NCBI RefSeq assembly: GCF_026013965.1
Contig: NZ_CP110341.1
Span: forward strand, 2,852,001-2,916,000
Direction: 5' to 3'
DNA from: Brevibacterium sp. JSBI002
GTDB taxonomy: Bacteria > Actinomycetota > Actinomycetes > Actinomycetales > Brevibacteriaceae
Length of the DNA stretch: 64,000 bases
Shown here: piece by piece, positions 1 through 9,000 of the stretch
Numbering within the stretch: the first letter of the stretch is position 1
How the letters are laid out: every line of letters starts with the position of its first letter
The notes under the pieces: generated by a model
Databases searched by the model: none
What the model was told of the DNA's origin: nothing
The model's input: the letters and a program-made list of their open reading frames with translations, nothing else
Made by a program: the position numbers and the translations under genes

Positions 1-525
1 ATGACACAGTCAGTGACAGTTCCCGACCCCCACGGCTCAGAGAAGACCACTCGCGAGAACGCCGAGCGCGGCTTCATCGCCTCCGACGCCCTGACCAAGA
101 ACCTCCAAACGGTTCTGGTCGACTTCATCGCTCTGAGCCTGACCGCCAAGCAGGCGCATTGGAATATCGTGGGCACGAACTTCCGAGACCTGCACCTCAA
201 CCTCGACGAAGTCACGGACATCGCCCGTGCAGGCAGCGATGAGATCGCTGAACGCATGCGTGCCCTCCACTCCGCTCCGGACGGTCGCCCCGCGGTGATC
301 GCCGAACAGACAGGGCTGCCGGAGTTCCCGAACGGAGAGATCAGCACCCACGACGCCATCGACCACATGGTCGCGTCGATCGAGGCAACCGTAGCGTCGA
401 TGCGTGACTGCCATGACGAGGTCGACTCGGCGGATCCGACGACCGCCGACATCTTCCACAGCTACATCGCTCAGCTCGAGCAGCAGGCCTGGTTCATCAG
501 CGCAGAGACCCGCACTCCCAAGTGA
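1..525 (+). CDS. dps: Dps-family ferritin-like DNA protection protein
   Basis: The 174-residue product is the usual length for Dps, the mini-ferritin that oxidises and stores iron and protects DNA in starvation and peroxide stress. After a short polar N-terminus comes the four-helix core; the ferroxidase-type signature is visible as KQAHWNIVGTNF followed by HLNLDEV, with the conserved His and the acidic Asp/Glu residues in place. The ATG is the first base of the window, so its ribosome binding site cannot be seen and a slightly earlier start cannot be excluded. The gene is convergent with the oxidase gene downstream, about 95 bases away. Family assignment is secure; iron and DNA binding are inferred from the family. 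Confidence 0.93.
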   Translation: MTQSVTVPDPHGSEKTTRENAERGFIASDALTKNLQTVLVDFIALSLTAKQAHWNIVGTNFRDLHLNLDEVTDIARAGSDEIAERMRALHSAPDGRPAVIAEQTGLPEFPNGEISTHDAIDHMVASIEATVASMRDCHDEVDSADPTTADIFHSYIAQLEQQAWFISAETRTPK

Positions 526-621
526 GTCGGTGCGACTGAGCAGCCGCTCTGGTCTTCGGGCCGCCTCCCCTTCCTCACGGTCGGGCAGGCGGCCCTTCGT
601 CGTCGAGGCCCGCCACCGGCA

Positions 622-1833
622 TCATCGCCCGTCGATGATGCCGACGAGGTGTTCGGCAATGGCCAGCGCCGAGGTGGCTCCCGGGGACGGCGCGTTCCTG
701 ACGAACAGTGTGGCTCCCGCCCGATCGATGACGAAATCATCAACGAGTGTTCCATCCCGATTCATGGCCTGCGCGCGGATTCCGCGGGTGGCGCGGTGAC
801 CGTCGGCTGCGGCGAGCGAGGGAACGTAGCGGGCCGCCTCGGCGACGAATCTCTCGATCGAGAGCACCCCGGGCAGCTCACGGGCAGCGGTGGCCATATT
901 GGCTGCTGCGAAGCGCCAGAATCCGAGGTCGGCGGCCACGGCCAGGGAGTCGGGGATATTGAGGCCGAGACCTCGGTAGCCTTCGCGGGAGAACGAGAGG
1001 AAGGCATTGGGGCCGATCATCAGACCGCCATCGATACGTCGGGTGACGTGGACGCCGAGGAAGGGATATTTCGGGTCCGGGACGGGGTAGATGAGTCCGT
1101 TGACCGTGTTGCTGTATGCCTCGTCGAGGATGAAGTACTGCCCGAAGAACGGCACCACGGTGGGAGTGCGCTCCTGTCCGGAGCGAGCGGCGAGGCGGTC
1201 GGACTGGAGCCCGGCGCAGACGATGACGTGGTCGAATTCCTGGGCGTCGACCGGGGTGCGGACGATGGCGGTGTCACGGGTGGGGCCGCCTCGGTGATCG
1301 ATGTTCTTGACCGGGGTGGAGAAGCGGACGCGGCCGCCGTGGGCGCGAAAGTCGGCGACGAGGGCGTCGGTGAGGCCGGGGTAGTCGATGATCGCGGTGT
1401 GAGGTGAGTGGAGGGCTGCGAGGCCTTCGGCGTTCGGTTCGATATCACGCAGGCCGTCGCGGTCGAGCAGGGCGATGTCGGGGACGCCGTTGGCCAGGGC
1501 ACGATCACGGATGGCTTGAAGAAGTTCGACTTCTGTGTCGTCGGTGGCGACGACGACCTTGCCGCATTCGTCGAAGGCGACATTGTGGTCGTTTGCGAAG
1601 TCGGTCAGGAGCGAGACGCCCCGGCGGCAGAGCGTGGCTTTGAGGCTGCCTGGCTCGTAGTAGAGACCGGCGTGGACGACTCCGGAATTGTGGCCGGTCT
1701 GGTGGGCGGCGGGGTGGTCTTCTTTTTCGAAGAGGGTGACGTCGGCGGAGTCGTGGCGGCCCTGGATCTCGCGCGCGACGGCGGCTCCAATGATGCCGGC
1801 CCCGACAACTGCCCATCGTATCTTCTTCGCCAT
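622..1833 (-). CDS. lhgO: L-2-hydroxyglutarate oxidase (FAD-dependent)
   Basis: This 403-residue protein belongs to the DAO/glycine-oxidase-like flavoproteins and matches LhgO/L2HGDH in length and sequence. These enzymes oxidise L-2-hydroxyglutarate to 2-oxoglutarate and pass electrons to the respiratory chain. The FAD-binding motif G11-x-G13-x-x-G16 follows a beta strand right at the N-terminus, and the stretch with HQTGHNSGVVHAGLYY is the typical LhgO signature. The last segment, with RNAPSPGATSAL, is the usual C-terminal FAD contact. It is a single-gene unit, convergent with dps, and its upstream region is shared with the divergent surface-protein gene. Confidence 0.92.
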   Translation of the reverse strand: MAKKIRWAVVGAGIIGAAVAREIQGRHDSADVTLFEKEDHPAAHQTGHNSGVVHAGLYYEPGSLKATLCRRGVSLLTDFANDHNVAFDECGKVVVATDDTEVELLQAIRDRALANGVPDIALLDRDGLRDIEPNAEGLAALHSPHTAIIDYPGLTDALVADFRAHGGRVRFSTPVKNIDHRGGPTRDTAIVRTPVDAQEFDHVIVCAGLQSDRLAARSGQERTPTVVPFFGQYFILDEAYSNTVNGLIYPVPDPKYPFLGVHVTRRIDGGLMIGPNAFLSFSREGYRGLGLNIPDSLAVAADLGFWRFAAANMATAARELPGVLSIERFVAEAARYVPSLAAADGHRATRGIRAQAMNRDGTLVDDFVIDRAGATLFVRNAPSPGATSALAIAEHLVGIIDGR

Positions 1834-2311
1834 GCCTCAACTCCTTCGTCGAATGCCGTCTCTCCTGTCGGTTGAGTCGACTTTAGGCGAGGGCGAGGTG
1901 TCTTGCGCGCCCCGTCCACACCGCGGGAGTCGTGACCCTGCCTGTCACCGTACGGTCACGGACGGATTTAGCAGTCACCCGACCGTGTCTCAATCCATGA
2001 CATAAACGGGCGTACGCAGTGACTCAACTATGACTATGGCAAATTTCAGTTCGTCAGATTGTGCTTCTCCTAGCAAGCCTTTCACCTGCAGATTCATAGA
2101 ATCACGCAGAAACGAGTCTTGCCGCTGCGGACATCCGTACCAGCCATCAGAACCTACCTCGGCGTAACTATAACGACGAGGTAACTTTTCGTGTGATCTA
2201 CTGATTACTTTTTGATTACTCCGTAACGTTGTGAGCGTCCTGTCAGGAAACTGCCTGTTTCCGTCCAGGCGGCGCCTGGGCCTGATCAGGGTCTGAACGA
2301 TCTGGAGAACC
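1834..2311. promoter_or_regulatory. Divergent control region between lhgO and the LPXTG surface-protein gene
   Basis: This 478-base stretch holds no credible gene. It is more AT-rich than its neighbours, especially at 2000-2230. A 10-bp palindrome ACCGTACGGT lies at 1947-1956. TGATTACT occurs twice, at 2202-2209 and 2213-2220, spaced one helical turn (11 bp) apart and followed by CCGTAACG. This looks like a binding site for a response regulator on the surface-protein side; GTAAC-type direct repeats are known for the actinobacterial cell-wall regulator MtrA, but that link is a guess. No clear -35/-10 pair could be fixed. Confidence 0.4.
2202..2220 (+). promoter_or_regulatory. Tandem TGATTACT direct repeat, candidate operator
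   Basis: Two identical 8-mers, TGATTACT, start at 2202 and 2213, so they lie on the same face of the helix. They sit about 90-110 bases upstream of the surface-protein start codon, and a third related half-site (GTAACG) follows at 2223. The pattern suits a dimeric response regulator binding head to tail. Which regulator binds is unknown. Confidence 0.35.
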
Positions 2312-5300
2312 ATGAGAATACTGAGAGGCCGGCCCGGAACCGGTCGAAAGGTTGCAGTAGGCACAGTCGCCGCCGCGTCGGCGCTGGCTCTGACTGCAAT
2401 GACCGTGTCCCCTGCGGCGGCCGCTGGCCGACCCGACAACGGCCCCCAACAAGACGCTGAGGCGTGGGGCCAGCTGATCCAGTCCGAGCTTCTTGGCGGA
2501 CAGCTCGCCGACGTGGCTTCTGCCTACAGCAGCTCGCCGGGCAGCACCGAGGCCTCCTCGACCCCGCTCGACGTCGAAGCGCTCAACGCACTGCGGCTCG
2601 ACCTCGGCGAGGGCCTTTCACTTCCGCTGGTTAGTGACGCAGACGGTGGCGGATTGCTGCACCTCGGCAACGCCGGTGCCCTGAATGCCTACGGTCACGC
2701 ACCGCAGTACAACGACGCGAAGGCCAGCGCCGGCGCCGTGGGGTCTGACGGTTCCCTCAACCTCGACGACATCAACAATGGCGACTACGGCAATGCAAAT
2801 GTCGACCTGACTGCGGTCCTCGGGCAGCTCGGACTGGACGGAGTCACCGATCAGGTCGTCGACGACCTCAGCCTCGAGCTCGGCGCGATCGCGTCGACTG
2901 CCAACAGTAACGGCACGGACTACACTCCGGAGTACGTCGTTGCTGACGGCACGCTGACCGTTTCGAGCCCTGCTGTCGAAGGCATCTCCGACGCACTCGA
3001 TACCGTCGTCGACGGAACAGGCGGCACCCTCGAAGAAGTCATCGGAGACGAAGGCCTCCTCAATCAGCTCGCCAGCATCGGACTCGATGTCGACCTCGGC
3101 CGAGTGGGCCGAATCGCCATCGGCGGCGACAATGCAAAGGTCTCGGTTGAAGTCCGCGACGCGCTCAACAGCGTTGTCGAAAACGTCGTCAAGGAGAAGC
3201 TCGAAGACAAGTCCGGAATCGTCTCGATCGATCTGGCCTCGGGCAAGATCGCTATCGACCTGGCCAAGGTCGTCGAAGGTGGCAACGGCGAAGACCTCAA
3301 CGGACTGGATCCGAACACGCAGGTACTGACTTCGGATACGATCTCAAAGATCACAACCGCGGTCGCCGACGCACTCGGGGAGCTGACAGGTACTCTCACC
3401 GACACCCTCACCGATGCGCTCAACAATGTGCATCTCAAGATCGAGCTGCCAGCAGAGATTCGAGCCCTCCTGCCGCTCGCCAAGGGCGAGATCGTCATCG
3501 ACGCCACGCTTGGTCAACTGGCTGGCACTGATGACACTGATCCAAAGATCTCGACCACGCTGGATCTGCTCGGCATCATTCCGTTGGGCGAACTCCTGAA
3601 TCTCATCACCGAGCCGGTACTTGACGCTGTTCTCGGGATCACAAAGCCGGTCATCGGCGGAATCCTCGAATCCACTGCCGAAGAGGTCTCGGGGGCCGTC
3701 ACTGGCGTCATCGACCCGGTCCTCAGCTCGCTCGATCCGGTTTTCGAAGCCCTCAATGAGGTCGTCGATCTCACGATCAACGAGCAGTCACCAGTGCCAG
3801 CCAAACCGGAGGGCGCTAGCGCTCAGTCTGCGCTTGACAACAGCTACGTCGACGGCGAAAACGGCGACGGTTTCACCGTCAACGCCGTGAGCCTGGAACT
3901 GCTTCCTGCAGCGAATGCCATCGACATCAACCTCGCGTCGTCCTCGGTGCGTGCAACCGCTGAGGCTCCCGAGGAACCAGGCGATGACGATGTGAACACC
4001 AACGCAGCAGCTTCTGCAGCCGCATCAGCGACCGCTGATGACGACAGCAATGCCGCCGCTGAAGCAGCATCGGAAGCCGCCGCAATGGCGGATGCCACCA
4101 CGGCGGCCTCCGCAGCAGCAGAGGTTGACGCGACCGCTGCCGCCGATTCGGCTGCGACAAAAACGGCCTCCTCCGACACCACGGCAGACGCCAGCTCCGA
4201 TGAGAACGCTTCGTCGACCGCAGCGTCAGAAGCCGCCGCCAATGCCGACAATTCGGATTCGACGAATGCTGACACTTCAGCGGCCGCCGATGCGGACCCT
4301 GCGGCAGCAGCAGCCGTCGCATCCAACGCAACTTCGTCTAGCGATGCTTCGGTAGCGGCAGCCGCCGATGCCGATGCTGGCACCGACCCCGACGCCGCGA
4401 CCGACCCGGATGCTTCGGCAGCCGAGGAAGCCGACACGAACACCAACGCGTCAGCTTCCGCAGCAGCTTCGGCCCAGGCGGATGACGACAACAACGCAGC
4501 AGCCGAGGCGGCAGCAGTAGCCGCTGCCGACGCTGACGCGAACGACACCGCATCCGCAGCAGCCAACGAAAACGCTGAAGCTGCCGCAGAAGCAGCAGCC
4601 GAACAAGAAGCCTCCACGACGACATCAGCCGATGCCACCGAAGAGGCCAACTCATCCGCACAGGCAGCAGCCACAGCAGCCGCCAAGGCAGACAACTCGG
4701 ACGACACTAACGCCGCCGCAACTGCAGAAGCGGACGCCGATCCTGCCGCATCTGCCAGCACGGCAGCCACGGCAGACTCGTCCAGCGAGGCTTCTGCAGA
4801 GGCAGCCGCTAACGCCGATGATTCGACGATTGCCGATGCGTCTCAGGACACCACGGCTGATGCGAATGCCTCCGCATCTGCTGCGGCTTCGGCTCAGGCG
4901 GATGACGACAACAACGCAGCAGCCGAGGCGGCAGCAGTAGCCGCTGCCGACGCTGACGCGAACGACACCGCATCCGCAGCAGCCAACGAAAACGCTGAAG
5001 CTGCCGCAGAAGCAGCAGCCGAAGAAGAAGCCTCGACCACGGCATCGGCAGATGCCACCGAAGAGGCCAACTCATCCGCACAGGCCGCAGCCACTGCAGC
5101 CGCCGATGCGACTGACGAAGATACCGCCAACGCCGACACCACAGCGGCAGCCAATGCCGACTCGGCAGCAGCCGCATCGGTTGCAGCGAACGCGGATTCC
5201 TCGAATGACGCGTCAGCTGAAGCAGCAGCGGAAGCCGATGCTTCGGCAGCCGAGGAAGCAGACGCGAACACCAACGCGTCGGCCTCCGCAGCAGCTTCGG

Positions 5301-6016
5301 CAGATGCTGATGAGGACAACAACGCAGCAGCCGAGGCAGCGGCAGCAGCCGCCGCGGACGCTGACGCCAACGACACCGCTTCTGCAGCGGCCAACGAAAA
5401 TGCTGAAGCCGCCGCAGAAGCAGCAGCTGAAGAGGAAGCCTCGACCACGGCATCGGCAGATGCCACCGAAGAGGCAAACGCATCGGCACAGGCTGCCGCT
5501 ACCGCAGCGGCCGATGCCACCGATGAGGCCTCGGCAAGCGCTGACACCACCGCAGCGGCAGACGCCGACACTGCGGCGGCCGCAACCGCGGCCGCCAACG
5601 CTGAAGCGTCGAGCGCAGCCTCGGCGGAAGCCGCTGCCAACGCCGACGGAGCTGAGGCCAGCGCTTCCACCGACGGTGACGAAGCAAACGCTTCGGCCGA
5701 CGGCGGCGCAGCCAGCGCTTCGGCTGACGGTGACGAAGCAAACGCCAGCGCTTCGAGCGATTCCGAGAAGGCCGCCTCGGCGAACTCCTCAGCTTCGTCG
5801 AACGCCGGATCGTCGTCCGACAGCGGATCACATGCCGGTTCAAGCACCTCGGCCGGTTCGAGCACGAACGCCTCGGGCAATGCCGGTGGCGACCTGCCGC
5901 GGACGGGTGCCGACGGCCTCCCGGCCATGGTCGGATTCGCCGCACTGCTCCTCGCCGGCGGCGCAGCAGCGGTGTGGGCAACCCGCCGTTACCGCTCCTC
6001 GGGCGGTAAGCACTGA
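2312..6016 (+). CDS. Choice-of-anchor G surface protein with Ala-rich repeats and LPXTG sorting signal
   Basis: This 1234-residue protein is exported and wall-anchored. A signal peptide covers about residues 1-38 (basic start, hydrophobic Ala/Val core, cleavage after a run of Ala). Residues ~40-550 match the choice-of-anchor G domain: WGQLIQSELLGGQLADVAS near its start, then a DPLxVEALNAL-like stretch and alternating polar strands. From residue ~560 to ~1120 the chain is built almost only of Ala, Asp, Glu, Asn, Ser and Thr in long repeats, a likely extended stalk across the wall. LPRTG is at residues 1195-1199, followed by a hydrophobic span and a basic tail ending RRYRSSGGKH, so sortase should anchor it to peptidoglycan. 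GGAG lies about 7 bases before the ATG. It may serve in adhesion, but no binding domain was recognised. Confidence 0.9.
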   Translation: MRILRGRPGTGRKVAVGTVAAASALALTAMTVSPAAAAGRPDNGPQQDAEAWGQLIQSELLGGQLADVASAYSSSPGSTEASSTPLDVEALNALRLDLGEGLSLPLVSDADGGGLLHLGNAGALNAYGHAPQYNDAKASAGAVGSDGSLNLDDINNGDYGNANVDLTAVLGQLGLDGVTDQVVDDLSLELGAIASTANSNGTDYTPEYVVADGTLTVSSPAVEGISDALDTVVDGTGGTLEEVIGDEGLLNQLASIGLDVDLGRVGRIAIGGDNAKVSVEVRDALNSVVENVVKEKLEDKSGIVSIDLASGKIAIDLAKVVEGGNGEDLNGLDPNTQVLTSDTISKITTAVADALGELTGTLTDTLTDALNNVHLKIELPAEIRALLPLAKGEIVIDATLGQLAGTDDTDPKISTTLDLLGIIPLGELLNLITEPVLDAVLGITKPVIGGILESTAEEVSGAVTGVIDPVLSSLDPVFEALNEVVDLTINEQSPVPAKPEGASAQSALDNSYVDGENGDGFTVNAVSLELLPAANAIDINLASSSVRATAEAPEEPGDDDVNTNAAASAAASATADDDSNAAAEAASEAAAMADATTAASAAAEVDATAAADSAATKTASSDTTADASSDENASSTAASEAAANADNSDSTNADTSAAADADPAAAAAVASNATSSSDASVAAAADADAGTDPDAATDPDASAAEEADTNTNASASAAASAQADDDNNAAAEAAAVAAADADANDTASAAANENAEAAAEAAAEQEASTTTSADATEEANSSAQAAATAAAKADNSDDTNAAATAEADADPAASASTAATADSSSEASAEAAANADDSTIADASQDTTADANASASAAASAQADDDNNAAAEAAAVAAADADANDTASAAANENAEAAAEAAAEEEASTTASADATEEANSSAQAAATAAADATDEDTANADTTAAANADSAAAASVAANADSSNDASAEAAAEADASAAEEADANTNASASAAASADADEDNNAAAEAAAAAAADADANDTASAAANENAEAAAEAAAEEEASTTASADATEEANASAQAAATAAADATDEASASADTTAAADADTAAAATAAANAEASSAASAEAAANADGAEASASTDGDEANASADGGAASASADGDEANASASSDSEKAASANSSASSNAGSSSDSGSHAGSSTSAGSSTNASGNAGGDLPRTGADGLPAMVGFAALLLAGGAAAVWATRRYRSSGGKH
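3992..5590 (+). repeat. In-frame ~140-codon tandem repeats in the surface-protein stalk
   Basis: Four units begin at about 3992 (diverged), 4439, 4862 and 5267, each opening with an NTNASASAAASA-like sequence. Units two and three keep an exact 420-base register: bases 4501-4600 and 4921-5020 are identical over nearly all positions, differing at scattered sites afterwards. Unit four is offset by 408 bases and has more synonymous changes. Near identity at the DNA level points to recent duplication or gene conversion and makes length change by recombination likely. Confidence 0.85.
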
Positions 6017-6050
6017 GGGTGACCCAGCTCAGTCACTGAGCTGACGCCAC

Positions 6051-6088
6051 AACGGCGGGGTCGGAGTGAGAACTCCGGCCCCGCCGTT
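6051..6088. terminator. Strong hairpin terminator, probably bidirectional
   Basis: Arms at 6051-6067 and 6072-6088 pair over 17 bases with a single mismatch and a 4-base loop. A short T-run follows on the plus strand. It lies between the convergent surface-protein and dGTPase genes and can serve both. Confidence 0.8.
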
Positions 6089-6181
6089 TGCATGCCCGTC
6101 GTTTCCTGACCGCTGACAACGGGCTGCGGCTTCGACCGCAGGTCAGGGATCGCGGGGAGCCCCGACCCCAACGCACGAGAC

Positions 6182-7711
6182 CTACAACCCGCGCCCGGCC
6201 TCCCACGGCTCTTCCGAGGCACCGGTGATCAGGGCGTTGACCGACATCGCCTGCGCATCGGTGAACGAGGCGATGTAGTCGACAACCGCCCGTGCTCGAC
6301 CACGCCTTACGATCCCGGCCGCGCCCTCCTCCCCCAGCGCTTCGGGGTTGCGCGCGTACAGATCCGAATACTCCTGCGTGGCCGCCTCGACGGAATCGAC
6401 CAGACGCCGGGGAATCCGCGTGACTTCATCCGGGTCGAGCAGCCACTCGTGGAATCCCTCGACCAAGGACGCGATGATCCGCGTCTGCCCACGCTGATAC
6501 ACGGCCAGGTCAGACCGTTCGAGCACGAACCGCGAATGCACGAACTTCAGCACCACGACATCGTGCCAAGCCTCCTGGCTCAGCCGCACGTGACCGCTGC
6601 GGATATGCGGATCCGGGTCGACGACGATGGAGGCCTGCAACCGGTCGATCCACCGCCGGGTGAACCCGGTGACCGCCCGGTCCGCTTCCAATCCCCCGTC
6701 GTAGGGGACGCCGAGGAGTCCCTCGACGAGATCCCGGTTGACCCGCTCCACCGACTCCCGGAACGCCTCCTCCGAGGCAATCCACGGGTCCTTCTCCCCG
6801 ATGTGTCGCCGTATTGCTTCGAGGGCATGGCCGGGACGGCGCCGATCCAGCTCGGACGAATCGAGCGCCGCCAACTCGCGATGATCGCGCAGCCACCGCC
6901 CAAGCTCAGCGGACACAGCCGTGTACTGCAGCACGTTCGACCGGTAGAAGTCGTCCAGGTCGTGCACCGCGTAGGCAATGTCGTCAGCGACGTCCATGAC
7001 CGCGCACTCGAGCGTCTGCTGATACTTCCCGATCGCCGGGAACGCCGAGAGCACGTCCGCCATCTCTTCGACCTCAGTGTCGTAGGCGGAGAATTTCATG
7101 GCGCCCTCACTGACATCGTCGCCGACTCCGCGTGGCATCCGTGCCGCCGACGACGCCCGGTCGCCGGTCCATTCCCCGCGCTCCCACGGGTATTTGAGCA
7201 CCGCGGCCCGAATCGCACGTGTGAGGTTGAGACCGCGCGCCGTGGCCTCGCAGCTGTCGAGGGCGGTGAGGATCCGAAACGTCTGCGCATTCCCCTCGAA
7301 CCCGTCCTCGAGGCGCAGCACCTGCCGCGACACCCGGTCGAGTTCCTTCTCGCCGAGGTGGCCGAACGGAGGGTGCCCCAGATCGTGGGCGGCCGCGGCC
7401 GCCTGGACGACAACCGGATCACACCCGCCTAGGCGGTTGACCGTTTCCCGAGTCCCTTCGTCAGCGTTGTTCAACGTGATCGCGATCGACCGGGCCACCG
7501 CGGAGACCTTGAGCGAATGCGTCAGCCGGTTGTGGATGACGGTACCGGAACCGGCCTGCGGAATGACCTGGGTGACCGAAGCCAGGCGGGAGAAGAACGG
7601 GGAGAACCGGATCCGTTCGATATCGACGCGGAACTCGTCCTCTCCGGGGCGGGCCTCCTCGGCGACATTGCGATCGCGACCTCCGGACAAGTGAAATCTC
7701 TGTCGTTCCAT
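6182..7711 (-). CDS. dgt: Deoxyguanosinetriphosphate triphosphohydrolase (HD domain dGTPase)
   Basis: The 509-residue enzyme hydrolyses dGTP (and often other dNTPs) to the nucleoside and triphosphate, tuning dNTP pools. The family signature is complete: an RIRFSPFFSRLASVTQV stretch at residues ~33-49, HNRLTHS at ~60, and the metal-binding HD motif in HDLGHPPFGH near residue 110, followed later by the Asp of a VADDIAYAVHDLDDF segment. Length fits the long actinobacterial dGTPases. It is a stand-alone gene whose 5' side faces the long palindrome at 7748. Confidence 0.93.
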   Translation of the reverse strand: MERQRFHLSGGRDRNVAEEARPGEDEFRVDIERIRFSPFFSRLASVTQVIPQAGSGTVIHNRLTHSLKVSAVARSIAITLNNADEGTRETVNRLGGCDPVVVQAAAAAHDLGHPPFGHLGEKELDRVSRQVLRLEDGFEGNAQTFRILTALDSCEATARGLNLTRAIRAAVLKYPWERGEWTGDRASSAARMPRGVGDDVSEGAMKFSAYDTEVEEMADVLSAFPAIGKYQQTLECAVMDVADDIAYAVHDLDDFYRSNVLQYTAVSAELGRWLRDHRELAALDSSELDRRRPGHALEAIRRHIGEKDPWIASEEAFRESVERVNRDLVEGLLGVPYDGGLEADRAVTGFTRRWIDRLQASIVVDPDPHIRSGHVRLSQEAWHDVVVLKFVHSRFVLERSDLAVYQRGQTRIIASLVEGFHEWLLDPDEVTRIPRRLVDSVEAATQEYSDLYARNPEALGEEGAAGIVRRGRARAVVDYIASFTDAQAMSVNALITGASEEPWEAGRGL

Positions 7712-7747
7712 GAACTCAGACTACCGATTCCGCACCCTGAAGACCCT

Positions 7748-7815
7748 CTATTGCTACCTGACGGCGGCCCAGCAACCTGGCGCCAGGTTGCTGGGCCGCC
7801 GTCAGGTAGCAATAG
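7748..7815. repeat. 68-bp perfect palindrome
   Basis: Bases 7748-7781 are the exact reverse complement of 7782-7815, with the centre at GGC|GCC and no spacer: two 34-base arms without a mismatch. It lies between the divergent starts of dgt and a small acidic protein gene, so a simple terminator role is odd here. It may be a mobile or repeated palindromic unit of the REP type or a protein-binding site. Confidence 0.8.
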
Positions 7816-7876
7816 GGGCCCTTGAGACTCAGTTCACAGCATCGTATGGTGAGGATACCTGTAGGAGGTGGTCACG

Positions 7877-8056
7877 ATGACCGGAGTCAATGAAGATTTC
7901 TACCAGCCAGCGACCCAACCTGGTGACATCATCGAAGTCAAGGACGAAGAGACCGGCGAGATGGTCAAACACATCATCTACCTCGACGAGTTCGGCAACG
8001 GCACGAAGACGCGACCGCTGACCGAGGACGAGCTCAAAGACCTCGACAACGTCTGA
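7877..8056 (+). CDS. Small acidic protein of unknown function (59 aa)
   Basis: A 59-residue acidic product (many Asp/Glu, including DEETGEMVKHIIYLDEFGNG) with no membrane segment or Cys. The start chosen is the ATG at 7877, because GTAGGAGGTG at 7861-7870 is an excellent ribosome binding site eight bases away; an in-frame GTG at 7868 lies inside that site and is unlikely. Codon use is normal for the region. The product is not recognised. It reads away from dgt and its downstream neighbour is convergent. Confidence 0.75.
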   Translation: MTGVNEDFYQPATQPGDIIEVKDEETGEMVKHIIYLDEFGNGTKTRPLTEDELKDLDNV

Positions 8057-8149
8057 GTCACCCCTCGCCGAGGCGGCTCCCCCACTTACCGTCCCACCGC
8101 CGATTCGTGTGGTGCAGGGCAGGGTGAGCCGCCCGGCGAGCGGGCTGGT

Positions 8150-8839
8150 TCACCACCGGGCGCGGACGGTTTCGGTCGGCCCATCGACTTCCGTGAAGCC
8201 GGCGTCGACGACGCTGACCTGCTGGTCGTTCGCCGCCCACGCGTCCTTCGTCGCAGTCTGCACGCGCAGGCTGAAACCGGACTCGCGCCAGCGCTCTCGC
8301 ACGTCGTCGGGCATCTGCTCGAACGCCAGCTGCGCGGCGTGTCCGCATTGCGCGGCGGCCTTCCCGGTCGTCAGCGTCAGCTCGGGTGAGAGTTCGATGG
8401 TCACGACCGCCTCGGCGGCGGGGATCGAGGATTCGCCCTCATCCGGGAATTCGGTGCCGCCGACCTGCAGCTTCTTCAGCTCATGCGGCAGGGGTTCGAC
8501 GGGGCCGGGTGCGAAGACGAACGCCTCGGCGGGAGCGAAATCGTCGGTGCCGCCGAAGGTCACGCTCACGCACCCGAGTGCCCGTGCGTCCTCGAGTTTC
8601 TTCCCGTCGCCACGGCGCACGACCTTGCGGATCGCTCCGTCACGCCAGTATTCGACGGCCTCATTCCAGTCCCCGCCCGGCTGTGAGCGCGGATCGTCGA
8701 GGAAGGTCACGACAGCACGAGAGGTGGCCTCGAGGACATCGATGTGGCGAGCGATGGCGGTCTTGGACCGGCGCACGACGATCGGCAGTGACCAAGGGAT
8801 TTCGTGGTCGGTCTCGTGCCTGCGCATGTGTTCGGTCAA
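8150..8839 (-). CDS. PTH2-type peptidyl-tRNA hydrolase
   Basis: The C-terminal half carries the PTH2 signature: a VVTIELSPELTLTTGKAAAQ strand-helix followed by CGHAAQLAFEQMP, matching the archaeal/eukaryal-type peptidyl-tRNA hydrolase fold, which frees peptides from tRNAs. The N-terminal ~110 residues are less conserved. Start choice: TTG at 8839 with GTAGGAG seven to ten bases upstream is favoured; an ATG four codons later lacks a spaced Shine-Dalgarno. The product is about 229 residues. Many actinobacteria carry such a gene besides the classic Pth, so a supporting rather than sole role is likely. Confidence 0.82.
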   Translation of the reverse strand: MTEHMRRHETDHEIPWSLPIVVRRSKTAIARHIDVLEATSRAVVTFLDDPRSQPGGDWNEAVEYWRDGAIRKVVRRGDGKKLEDARALGCVSVTFGGTDDFAPAEAFVFAPGPVEPLPHELKKLQVGGTEFPDEGESSIPAAEAVVTIELSPELTLTTGKAAAQCGHAAQLAFEQMPDDVRERWRESGFSLRVQTATKDAWAANDQQVSVVDAGFTEVDGPTETVRARW

Positions 8840-9000
8840 GGGTTGGCTCCTACAATGTCTTCGGCGGTGAAGGACTGGTGTCACAGTCCCCCTGTCATAA
8901 CAGCGTCGAGCGGCGGATATTCCGGATCTTCGCAGGTGAGTCCTACCGTGGCCGCCGCCGCTGGCCTCGCTAAGCTGGGAATCAATGCCGCCGACCAAGA

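Noticed and set aside
4439..5590. Possible CRISPR array or satellite DNA
   Set aside because: Repeats are about 420 bases, contiguous and in frame with the protein; there are no short repeats with unique spacers.
3844..5928. Long minus-strand open frames (308 and 344 codons) of Ala/Ser opposite the surface-protein repeats
   Set aside because: They are the mirror of GCN/GAN-rich codons of the LPXTG gene; they have no ribosome binding site and no similarity beyond composition.
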